From Elmis aenea (taxonomy: Eukaryota; Arthropoda; Insecta; Coleoptera; Elmidae): a stretch of 64,000 nt of DNA. Position numbers and translations under genes: made by a program. The notes beneath the pieces are model-generated. The model had not been told where the DNA came from. It was given only the letters and a program-made list of their open reading frames with translations, and searched no databases. This document shows, in pieces, positions 26,531 through 36,621 of the stretch. The stretch covers positions 68,720,108 through 68,784,107 of the forward strand of contig OX393577.1 in NCBI GenBank assembly GCA_947652605.1, given 5' to 3'. Every line of letters begins with the position of its first letter. The first letter of the stretch is position 1.

Positions 26531-27169
26531 GAGATAATTTGGCAAGTTTGGTTGGGTCGAATAATCTGTTGTGGTACAATCTTAAAGAGTTGTTATACAA
26601 CTCTGAAGGGTTGTGACTTGAACTTTGACCTCAGTTAAAGATACTTTCAAAGCTAATGTTCATTTTAATGGCTTTCTTTTGTCAACATTGCATCCCATGT
26701 CCAAAACACCATAAAATTTGCTACAATTCACTGATTTTTAGCGCCCAACTTTAGCCCTAATAGAATATTTACAAAGTTTTATGTAAAAGGAAAACTAATG
26801 CTAAAAAATTGGTAGGCTCTTTTCATTCAATCGTCCATAAAAGACTAGAAAACCTTTCGACTTTCTAATGTGGAATCAAAAAGAGTTAAAACGGTTTTAA
26901 ATTACAGTTCAAAATTTATTACATTTGCGCAATCGGTCTGGATATTCTTAGTTATGTTTATTATTGACTTCGTATTATAGTAATTCTGTCCTTAGGGCTT
27001 TTAAATGTTTATGATTACTTTCTCACATAACTAACACTTTTTTATGCTAAACAATCTGTATCAGTGCATTGCCGGGACACTGAACAATATGTACTTCAAA
27101 TATACTGCCGATTATTTTCAAACATTTTAAGCTTGGCTGTTCTTGAACGATTATTGTCTGGAAAATAAC
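26531..27169. other. AT-rich intergenic DNA, no gene seen
   Basis: No coding signature, splice-supported exon or clear repeat recognised. Confidence 0.5.
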
Positions 27170-28010
27170 TTCTTCTTAATCTTCTAGTTGTTGATTATAC
27201 TTCTACATCCCTGTCTCTCATTGGCTAACGTGGCACATATCTCCAGCTGGCTCATTTTTCTTCTAGTCTATGTCTTACTTTGGTTCCCCATCGTTCGTTT
27301 TCCATCCCAATTTTGCGTACCTGTTTTTTGGCAAGTGTAGTAGATGTCTAAGCCATCTCAATTGATCTGTCTCCATTTTTTTCTTTGTCTTTCACAGGGG
27401 CTTGGAGCGGAGCACGGAGCTGGAGCACGGAGCAGTGGAGCAATGGGTTTTTACCCGGAGCAGGAGCGGAGTCCGGAGCAAATAATTTTGATTGCTCTGC
27501 TGCTCCAGTTTATTATGTACAATAAAAAAAAAACGTTTTCTTCTTTTTTTAACGTTTGAAGATCAATAATTTGTTTTTTTAAACATTTATTTAACTTCAC
27601 TTGTTTGTTAGGGCCAAATATTGTTATTTTTGGCCAACTTCTACATATCCGATAAAATTAAAACTTTGTTTTTCAAAGCAGTTTTTTAATCAATGTGTTT
27701 AAAAAAATGTTAACAATATTTGGAGCATGGAGCGGAGCTGGATCGGAGCTGGAGCAGGAATTTTGAAGCCGGAGCGGAGCTGGAGCGGATCAATTAAAAA
27801 ATTGGATTGCTGCAAACCCCTGGTCTTTCTCTTTCACTCCTAAGCTTTTTCTGTCTTTATCGTTATGAATTAGTCTACATCTTTCTATTCTTTTTAAAAA
27901 TCTCATTTCCTGCGTCTGTATCCTTTGTTTTGCCCTTCTTGTTAGTGCGCAAGTTTCTGAACTAATTACAATTGGTACGTACACTGCATTAAATAGCCGC
28001 ACGGATTGAA
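27170..28010 (-). pseudogene. LINE remnant split by a hAT-like MITE
   Basis: Minus strand. The part at 28002-27831 reads YVPIVISSETCALTRRAKQR ... TQEMRFLKRIERC ... RKSLGVK, the segment after the reverse transcriptase of insect LINEs (seTW..t......EmrfLrrI). The part 27394-27170 continues the family seen at 25410-25800. The two parts are separated exactly by the GGAGC element at 27395-27822. Confidence 0.7.
27395..27822. mobile_element. GGAGC-rich hAT-like MITE, copy 1
   Basis: The 428-bp element begins CAGGGGCTTGGAGC and ends TGCAAACCCCTG, imperfect terminal inverted repeats. It is flanked by 8-bp duplications GTCTTTCA / GTCTTTCT (7 of 8 identical), typical of hAT elements. Both ends consist of tandem 'ggagc' units with an AT-rich centre. 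A second copy is at 47553-47972. Confidence 0.75.
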
Positions 28011-28020
28011 AAAAATTAAT

Positions 28021-28620
28021 TCGAAGATAAATACCGATAAAGCTAAAACTATGATCGTTTCAACAGAGAACAAAGGGCATAACATCACTTTAAATGGGCT
28101 TAGGTTGGAATAGGTAGAAAGCTTTAAATATAGAGGAGTGATCATAGAAAAAAATGGAGGAATGAGCAAAGAAATAAGCGGAAGAACAGAAAATGTGGGA
28201 AGAATATTTAACAGTTTAAGAACAACATTTTTTGGAAATAGCGAAGTCCCAAAACGAACAAAAGTGGAAGTGGTAAAAAAGGTAGTAACTCCGGCTTTTT
28301 TATGCGAAAGTGAAACGTGGACACCCAAATAAAAATAGTATCAGAAATGCAACATATAGAAAACAATAAAAGATAAAATCAGTTAAAAGAAAAAAGATTA
28401 ACCAGAAAAGTCCATGAAGTAAGATCACAGGGAAAACACAAAAGAGTACACCGAGAAAAAACCTGGCAAGACGAAGTTAAAAAAGCAGCAACGGATAAAA
28501 ACAGCAAATGGAAAGACATAAAAAATCTTGCACAAGACAGAAAACATTAAAAAAAGTCAGAACAACACACAGTTAACAGTCCTACACCTAACAGTAGAAG
28601 GACTCATGACTAATCAATAA
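28021..28620 (+). pseudogene. LINE remnant, end of reverse transcriptase and C-terminal tail
   Basis: Plus strand. It reads KAKTMIVSTENKGHN, then VESFKYRGVIIEKNGGMSKE ... VKKVVTPAFLCESETWT, the thumb-side motif of LINE reverse transcriptases (fkYLG..i ... T.lYgsEtW). Then, in another frame, it gives KTWQDEVKKAATDKN, the same tail as at 11800-12100. Several stops and shifts. Confidence 0.75.
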
Positions 28621-29719
28621 AATCTCTACACAAACAAATACAGTGTTTTCAACACAAAAATAAATTGCTTACTTAAATCGCAAACATTTTAAAACCATGT
28701 AAATTTTATCTGCTGTCGATTAAGTTAACTGATTGTCGATAATGCAAATTTGAAGACATCTTAGCCCGACTGATGCTCAAACACTATAAGATTTCCATCA
28801 TTAATCAATTGTAACAGTATCTTGCTAATGTTTGAAGTGTTGTTCGCGTGCTTTATGGCATATTAATTGCACTTATTGGATAAAATTTATGTAAAAATTA
28901 ATATCTTAACGACACCTTTTACTTTTCAAGACTTCGAAAGTCTCTTAAAAATGTGAATATAGCTGCTGGTAGTAAAATTGGGAGATTTGGTATTGCAGAT
29001 AGCATTAACACTATGCAAACAAATCATCCGTATCCTTTAAATGCTAACGTTGTTATTAGAATACAACAATGAAAGACATAGTTCATCAAACCTTATTTGC
29101 AGGAGATGTTAAATACCGAAACTCGTAATGTTTGTAAGGATTATCATGTTGTTATCTTGAAACTTTAAACAAGAAGACATATTTAACTTACAAACTCCAA
29201 AAACAAATAAAAGGATGCAAATGTTTTGCATGGTTCGGTCCATAAGCTAATAACGAAAAATAACAAAATGGCTTAAAATTTAAGGTGAAAAAATGGAAAC
29301 CCATTGTTGCTTTCAACACTAAATTACAATTAAATTCGTATCTATTAATGAACTATTCCTCTTAAGACGCGTGCATGGTATTTGTGAGTATAAAATTATT
29401 ATTATACTGTGACTGATAACAAGACATTTTTGCATTCAATTAAAAAAAAGAGTTACCAGTACCAGAAAGCAATGCTGAAAAAAAAGGTTTTTGTGAGCCC
29501 AATTAACCTTAATAATTATTTGACCATTCTTCGTGTCGTTATACCTGGTTCCATTAACTGTTTAATCAATAAAACTAATTAGATACATAAAATACCGCTC
29601 ATTAAATTGATTTCTTTATAAGTTTGTTTTGGTAATGAATCTATTAGTTTTGAATGTGTAAAGAAATCTGTGCTACTGCAAAATTACTAATGATTAATTA
29701 CATTTAACTTTGTTACATG
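28621..29719. other. AT-rich intergenic DNA, no gene seen
   Basis: No feature supported. Confidence 0.5.
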
Positions 29720-29931
29720 CCGGGTGTAAATGAAGTGTAATGTACCCTTTTTTTTCTTTAGTTTTGGTTTTAGATAAATGAAATTTTAGATATATGAACA
29801 ACTTATATTTTTATTAAAAGTCTGCTTCAAATTATTGTAAAGATTTATTAAGAGACCATGTTAATCGCATCGCATCCTAAAGTCAAAACCAAAGAAAAAA
29901 AGGGGGTGTACCACACTTCATTTACACCCGG
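29720..29931. mobile_element. Short MITE with about 50-bp terminal inverted repeats
   Basis: The left end CCGGGTGTAAATGAAGTGT is repeated in inverse at the right end (ACACTTCATTTACACCCGG). Complementarity continues through 'ttttttctttagttttggt'. Length about 212 bp, no coding capacity. Confidence 0.8.
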
Positions 29932-30898
29932 TATATGAACAAAAAGTTGCTAAAGAAGAACAACTTATGTTTCTAATACTTGCTATTACCATAAATAAAC
30001 TTCGCTATAAAAGAATGTGTTTAAAAGTTAATGAATGGGTTTATGTTGATTTAAAGAAATTGGTAGCTATTTTAATAAATTAAATTTGGAATTTCTGGAT
30101 TGTTTTAAATATTTTAGTTTAAGTGTTGGTATGCTATTGCAATCGTGAATTTAGGAGCTGTTTTTCATTTAAAATAATCCAGTATGGCAGAGGTAATAGC
30201 AGTCCTAAACGTCTGATTCTAAAATTAATTGGATCAACATTCAGCGAATAAGCAGTTGCTTCAATAAAGTGCTTTTTTGTTTGTATAAAAAAATGTGTTT
30301 TTTTTTTTTGTAAACAAAGTTTTCTAAGGTTTGTTTTTTAGATCATTTCTTCTGATAAAACAATGAAATATTTTTCAAATTTTATCGCTTTCATACTTCT
30401 AAAGATAAGCAAGATTCCTATCTTGTGCACTGAACTTGGAACTTCCTGTTTATCCGAATATTAAAAAAAAATATTTGTTGTACTGCATAGTAAAATAAGT
30501 AAATTTTAAGAACATTTTTCCTTAAATCCGGTTTTAAAATTAATAGGAGTAGGCAAAAATTTCGTTTTTTATTGTTTCAAATGTACAAAAAATATTTTTT
30601 AGATAGTTTTAGTATGACACAATGATCCTGATATTATTTCTTGAATGAAAAGCACGTGATGGGCAAAAGAACCCGTTTCTCTTCGTCTTTGAAAAAAAAA
30701 CAAGCAGCTTTCTTTTCTACTTTTAAAGTGTAAAACGGAAAATGTAGACGAAATAGTGGGAAACAGTTACAGAATCTTCGTAATTATTTGAAGAAGCCAC
30801 AAAATACCTACACAATTGTGAAAGTAATCCAAACACATGTCAAGGGTTACTTCATCATTTCGTTGTACAAGTGAAAGGAAACGTGAGATCAACTTTCA
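29932..30898. other. AT-rich intergenic DNA, no gene seen
   Basis: No feature supported up to the GC-richer upstream region of the glycine-rich gene. Confidence 0.5.
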
Positions 30899-31145
30899 TT
30901 GCACATGTTCCGTCGTACATTAGCGAAGAACGGCCCCACCACCGCTATCAGACTGCTATTGCATATTTCCGATGAGGAGGAAAGCGCTTTGCGAGATGTT
31001 AACGGCAAAACTAGTTCCGATGATGTTCAATTACTTTCCTTTTTGTCTCTCACAGGCGAATTTTGCTCTGGGTCACGGCCATGGGCCTCCCGCCATTGCC
31101 ACCCCACCGTAAGAGACATCAGAATAACGAAGGCTGAGGACTCTC
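30899..31145 (+). promoter_or_regulatory. GC-richer proximal upstream region of the HDDH glycine-rich gene
   Basis: A 240-bp block of clearly higher GC content than its surroundings, directly upstream of the TATA box. It carries an open frame (30899-31201) that partly matches one at 26110-26352. Because of its position I read the match as a conserved promoter-proximal module rather than a gene, but a small protein is possible. Confidence 0.35.
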
Positions 31146-31154
31146 TATATAAAA
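31146..31154 (+). promoter_or_regulatory. TATA box of the HDDH glycine-rich gene
   Basis: TATATAAAA 92 bases before the ATG at 31246. A start site near 31177 gives a leader of about 70 bases. A short upstream ATG at 31170 would lie at or before that start site. Confidence 0.65.
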
Positions 31155-31245
31155 CCAAGATCGAGGGTTCATGGTTACACACTCAATCGACACAAAGGTA
31201 GAAGGAATCATTTAGTGCTTTACAAGGCTCTGAAGGTCCTTCACA

Positions 31246-33234
31246 ATGGGGACTAGGGCTTTAAGTTATATCGTGAGTTTTTCAATAAATTTTTTTTTTT
31301 GCATAACCTAACCTAACCTAACCTAACCTAACCTAACCTAACCGGACCCCGTCCGTTCGCTCGCGACGGCGGTCTTCCGTCCGTCGACCAATACGTGATT
31401 GTGGTTTTTATTTTTTAGGCTGTGTTGCTGCTGTCAACGTTAACTACCGCTAGGGCAGGCTTTGGAAAAGAACAGTAAGTGAATTTTTTTTTAACATTTT
31501 TATATAGTGGCTATCAAAATTGCAATACTTTTTCTACCATACCATGAATATATTTTGGCTTAAAATAATTGTTTAGTATCTTTGTTATCTGGAAATACAA
31601 ACAAGGTCCGTAAAATTTACCAAATTTTAAATAGAAAAAAAGCATAATGTCGCAAAAACATCAGAGGAACTATAAATACAGTTAATTAATAATTAGTTTT
31701 TTTAAATGAAGAACCTCTTGTGGAAATTCTAGAGCAGTTTCATCACTTCGATCTCTAACTCAATACTGTTTAATTAAAAAAAATAATAAGATTACTTCTA
31801 ATGAAGAGACTGGAGTGTTGAAACTGCTCTAGCATTTATGAAAAGATTCAACATTTAAAAAAGGCGACTGACTTTTTATTAAACTTATTTAATTACGTTA
31901 ATAAATCACTAAATTAATTTAAGCAACCCAAAACATTGCAAACTTTAAAAAGTTGGTCAACTTGAAATGGAAACACAAAATTCACAAAATAAAAGACGAG
32001 AGTGTGAATCAAATGTTTTATTTTTTTCAGTGTACACATAAGAGTTCATGTACCAGAAGTGCATCAAGATGTGGGACACCATCATGAAGTAGTGCATCAA
32101 AAAGAAGTAGTGGTTGTTCACAAAGATCACGGCCATGGTGGTGGTGGTGGAGGATTTGGAGGCGGCTTCGGCGGCGGTCACGGCGGTGGATACGGAGGAG
32201 GTGGTGGATTCGGCGGAGGTTTTGGCGGCGGTGGTGGCGGTCATGATGACCACCACGGAGGTGGAGGTTACGGAGGCGGCGGAGGTTTTGGCGGAGGCTT
32301 CGGAGGTGGTCATGATGATCATGGAGGTGGTGGAGGAGGATACGGCGGAGGAGGTGGATACGGTGGAGGAGGTGGATACGGCGGTGGTGGCGGATTTGGA
32401 GGCGGTCATGATGACCATCACGGAGGCGGTGGATACGGAGGAGGAGGTGGATTTGGAGGTGGAATAGGAGGCGGATTTGGTGGTGGACATGACGATCACC
32501 ATGGAGGCGGTGGAGGAGGATACGGCGGAGGAGGTGGATTTGGCGGCGGTGGTGGATTTGGAGGCGGTCATGATGACCATCACGGAGGCGGTGGATACGG
32601 AGGAGGCGGTGGATTTGGTGGTGGATTCGGCGGCGGAGGTGGTCATGATGACCATCACGGAGGCGGTGGATACGGAGGTGGTGGATTTGGAGGTGGAATA
32701 GGAGGCGGAGGTGGTCATGACGATCATCATGGCGGCGGAGGTTATGGTGGCGGCGGCGGCGGCGGATATGGCGGCGGTGGTGGATTCGGAGGTGGAATTG
32801 GCGGCGGTCATGATGACCATCACGGAGGCGGTGGATACGGCGGAGGAGGTGGTTTCGGAGGTGGATTTGGAGGTGGCGGACACGATGATCACCACGGAGG
32901 TGGTGGAGGAGGATTCGGAGGCGGAATTGGTGGTGGATTTGGCGGTGGACATGACGATCATGGCGGCGGTGGTTACGGAGGTGGAGGAGGAGGTGGCCAC
33001 GGAGGTGGTATCGGTGGTGGATATGGCGGTGGCGGTGGATTCGGAGGAGGCCACGATGACCACCACGGCGGTGGAATAGGAGGAGGAATCGGCGGCGGTC
33101 ATGGAGGCGGCTCTTTTGGTGGCGGATTTAGCGGGTCCTTCGGAGGTGGCCACGGAGGCGGTGGATATGGCGGCGGTGGCGGCGGTGGTCATGGCGGCGG
33201 TGGTCATGGCGGCGGTCATGGCGGTTATGACTGA
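31246..33234 (+). CDS. Secreted glycine-rich protein with HDDHH repeats, 428 aa, three exons
   Basis: Exon 1 (31246-31272) reads MGTRALSYI and ends at GTGAGT. Exon 2 (31419-31474) follows TTTTTTAG, reads AVLLLSTLTTARAGFGKE plus two bases, and ends at GTAAGT. Exon 3 (32031-33234) follows TTTTTTTCAG, completes a His codon and runs to TGA. Phases agree. The product has a clear signal peptide, cleaved near ARA|GFG. A His/Val-rich segment (HVHIRVHVPEVHQDV) follows, then about 350 residues of Gly-rich repeats of the form HDDHHGGGGYGGGGGFGGG. HDDH occurs 11 times, nine as HDDHH. Gly-rich chains with Tyr/Phe suit a cuticle or secreted matrix protein; clustered His/Asp could bind metal ions. Both roles are inference. 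Gly/His-rich secreted antimicrobial proteins are known from beetles and remain an alternative. The long minus-strand open frame over exon 3 is a by-product of the repeat. Confidence 0.85.
31304..31343. repeat. Insect telomere-type (TTAGG)n tract in an intron
   Basis: Eight perfect AACCT units (TTAGG on the minus strand) inside intron 1 of the glycine-rich gene, followed by a GC-rich stretch 'ggaccccgtccgttcgctcg'. It is internal, not a chromosome end. Confidence 0.9.
31475..32030. other. Intron 2 of the HDDH glycine-rich gene
   Basis: AT-rich, bounded by GTAAGT and TTTTTTTCAG. Nothing else seen in it. Confidence 0.8.
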
Positions 33235-33381
33235 AGTTAACAGCTAGTAAATCTACATAATACCTCTTCCTTAAAGTCTGCATTAGGTTTAAGTTGTACA
33301 GTAAATCATTTTCATCTACCATTGTGATCGAGTGTTAAGTGTGCATGTCTTGTATATATTTGTTGATTTTGTTTTTTATGT

Positions 33382-33387
33382 AATAAA
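33382..33387 (+). terminator. Polyadenylation signal of the HDDH glycine-rich gene
   Basis: AATAAA 148 bases after the TGA stop. Confidence 0.7.
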
Positions 33388-33541
33388 ATATTTTATAATA
33401 CTCGTGTATTAACTACTTATTGAGCATTGGCATTCTCGTGAATAATCCGTGAACAGTAACACAGAAAACGTAAGACAAACGTGTCGATATTGCAACATTT
33501 AAATATTTCTTGCACAAATTAAGTGTCTCTTGATTGAAAAT

Positions 33542-36500
33542 TTATTTTTTGGGAACATCAAACTGCAGTGCAACTAGCACGTACGTTAAAATATTAGCAG
33601 ATATCTGAAAACAATAATAAACATACAAAAACTTGAATTCAGCTGGTATAATCGATAACTTACAGGTCCAGCAATACCTAAGTCAATATTAAAGACTCCA
33701 CTAGCTGTTAGAGGACGGTGCTGCTTCAGTTTTTCTATGAAAATACGAACTTGCTGATGCTCATCAGGATCTGATATTCTTGTAGAATATTCAAGTAAGA
33801 AGTTACTTAAGCCATGCACCTTAAATAATTAAAAATTAATATACACTTATAATCTAAAAATTGTTCTACAAAATCGTATAATTTTTTTTTGTCCCAAATA
33901 ACACAAATTTTCATACTATATGTTGTTCGACACCCCGATACAACGGTTTGCTATTTGCTAATTTGCAGATACAAGTCCATTATTGTTACGTGTTCACTTT
34001 TAAACTATGATGGATTATCTGAATTGTTCAAAGTAGTTCGACAAACACAACATGTTCTCTAAAAGCAATGAAACATTAACTGGAAAGTTTGATTCGCGAT
34101 AGAATTTTGCATTTCGCGAATTGATTTTTAATTAAGACAAATTTAATGTCATTTGAAAGTAATTAAAACAATCTACTTTCTAAAAATGTACTACAATATG
34201 CTTAAAAGCTTTTTGAGAAAATTTATCTTCATTTTTGCGTATTCCAAAAACTTTCATTAAAAGGGCCATTAAATTACGTTATCATTAACGCCTTCTGCCT
34301 TTATTTGTATGCATTTTAAGACACTATAAATATTACTAGAAAACCTTTTAAAAATATGTGAAGTTAAAATGTAATTTTTTTTAACAGGTCTAAGAGATGT
34401 AGAGTTTTTTTTTAAATTTTCTTTATACATGGTGTGTATAAGTTGAAGGAAAATTGTAGTATAAGTCCAAAACCTTAAGACAAAATGTCAGAAGAATAGT
34501 TAACAACTATCGGAGATTAATTATGAAGGGAAGGAAATTATAAACAAATTAATAGACATGATTTGTTTTACAACTGTTTAAGTGGTTATAACCGGCAGTA
34601 ATACACAAAAAAAATTGTGTAGTTATCCTGTGTCAAAATTGGAAAAGAAAATGAGACTTGCTATAAAAATTTTAGCCTGAAGATGCTAAAGGGTTGCCAA
34701 GTTACACGTCTGAGGGACAACCCTAGTCAACGTTTTTATAGCAAGATTTTCGCTATAGAATTATTAACAACGCTACCTTTAAATTCCCCACCAATTTATA
34801 CAAACACTGTATATTAATGTTTTAAAAGGAAAGCTTTAGCAATCTATTTCAGTCGTACAAATGCACGCGCTAAAACGCCGAGTTTGACGCAACCATTTTA
34901 ACACCAACTGCTAACGTTACGTTTTGTGTTCGAATTTTGGTTTGGTTAGTGTAAAATAAAGCCTAAAATACGTAAAGAAGAATCAAAAATGCAAAAAACA
35001 CCATTTATGTTTGAATGTGTAAAAGTTTAATTAAAAATTACTTTTTTGTGAAAAAATCTGTCAGTTTAGAGATTTCCTTTTTTCTATCAGTAGATTATTT
35101 GCCTTATGAATGTACTGATGATGTAACATGGGTCTCGAAACTGGTATAAATTTTTTAAAGCGGCAATTCTTCATGGAAAAGTGTTGCTCTATATTTACAT
35201 TAAAAATGCAAATAAATAATTTAAACATTTATAAAAAGCATCTTAGTTAACATCACATGGATACAAATTAGATTAATTTGGCACTAATGTTACAACTATG
35301 CTTGGAAAATTAATTTTAAGGCCAAAATTAATTTGAATCTGTGAAAATATTTGTTCGCTTTTAATTTAAAGTAAACGGAAAATACGTTTAGAAAAATGGG
35401 CCAATTTTTGGTTTTGATAGAGTTGAAGTTTTGATTTCTAAAAATATTTAACTAAGCAATCGATTTACTCACCATATTTTTGAGATGTTGAGCTATTCTC
35501 AAAAACAGAAACAGTCCCATGCTGTGTAGTAAGACGAACACCCAATTCAAAAAGTTGATAGCGCTCCTATAGGGCGTTGGGAAATCATAAGAAGTGTAGA
35601 CGATAACCTCATACCAATGTATAATAAGTACAGTCAATTCAACGACCATGTGAAACAGAAACTGTGGATTCAAGCAAGTGTTGATATCATAAATAGCCAA
35701 GCTAATTTCTTCGTGAACGCATCTAAGATATTCGATCAACTCAGACTGTGTTATCTTCAACATTTTACCAAAACACTTGTGGTCTTGCTTACACACCTGG
35801 TACTTGATCAAACCAATAAAATCGCGCTGATTATTAGTCTCATCAATTTCCTTCAGCGGATGGACCGGAGTGAAGTTCAACGCGCTGATTATGAGCTTTT
35901 CAAAGCAACCCAAGATTCCCATAAAAAGCGAGCAGATGCAGAAGAACAGCAAATAGAAGAAGAACGGGACGCTTTGTATTCCACGATTAATGAACGTATT
36001 GATGCTAAAATTAGTAGCGAAGGATTCCGAGAAGTGGAGCCATCCTAGAACCCCATACTCAATAACAAACTGTATCATCAAAATCAAAATGAATCCGTAT
36101 TGCGTCGTTTTGAAAACTTTCAGCGCCGATTGGCATAAGAGTCCGGCTTCCTTGCATATCGGTGTGAGTTTGTTCAGGGTCTTCACGAAGCGTGGATAAC
36201 GCATCACGTTCAAGATCGTCAAAATGATGACGAAAATTCCGTACATTGTGTCGTTGATGGTGTTCAGGAGTTCGGGCAACGCCTGGTCGCTGCTGATGTT
36301 TAGAATGTCTGAGGAATGGACCAGTTGAAAGGTGTGCAAAAAAACTACGCCCACCGAATACGCCAACCACCAGTAGCTCGCTTTGAAGATGCATTCTCCA
36401 CCTTCATGCACCCATCTCAAGGGAAATAAGCCGAAGAGTCTGCAAGCGTGTAACACAGGATGGAGAGCATTGCACAGGCAGATGAAGTCTTCATGAGTTT

Positions 36501-36579
36501 CTGGCTTGGCTTCTTTTTTAAAGGGTGGCAGGCTTGCGCTTATAATATTTATAGGAGTGAGGGATGTGCTTTTTTCCAT
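33542..36579 (-). CDS. Gustatory receptor 1 (7tm_7 family), complete, 441 aa
   Basis: Three exons on the minus strand, all phase 0. Exon 1 (36579-35473, 369 codons) holds the N-terminus and most membrane segments and ends ...AQHLKNM at GTGAGT. Exon 2 (33819-33664, 52 codons) reads VHGLSNFLLEYS ... TASGVFNIDLGIAGP and ends at GTAAGT. Exon 3 (33604-33542) follows TTGTTTTCAG and reads ISANILTYVLVALQFDVPKK then TAA. The final TYxxxxxQF signature and the phase-0 introns near the C-terminus are hallmarks of insect gustatory receptors, ligand-gated cation channels in the dendrite membrane of taste neurons. An in-frame stop lies two codons before the ATG, so this start is firm unless an upstream exon splices in. 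The start is only 42 bp downstream of the stop of receptor 2. The ligand class cannot be told; by sequence it pairs with receptor 2 and not with the receptors farther right. Confidence 0.85.
33820..35472. other. Intron 1 of gustatory receptor 1
   Basis: 1.65 kb of AT-rich DNA between GTGAGT and the acceptor at 33820-33821. No repeat or exon recognised in it. Confidence 0.75.
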
Positions 36580-36621
36580 TATTTATACACAAATCTACTA
36601 GCTAATAGGGTATTTGATTGA

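Noticed and set aside
29700..29940. Palindromic region considered as a structured RNA
   Set aside because: Terminal inverted repeats with unrelated centre are better explained by a MITE.
32114..33079. Three further plus-strand frames rich in Val/Glu/Ala/Met
   Set aside because: Shifted readings of the same repeat; no separate start or splice support.
31957..33219. A 420-codon open frame antisense to the glycine-rich gene (Ser/Thr/Ala-rich)
   Set aside because: It is the reverse reading of GGN-rich repeat codons; it has no signal peptide or domain, while the sense frame has signal peptide, splice sites and TATA box.
35617..36048. 143-codon plus-strand frame opposite gustatory receptor 1
   Set aside because: Shadow of the receptor exon; composition and lack of features fit a by-product.
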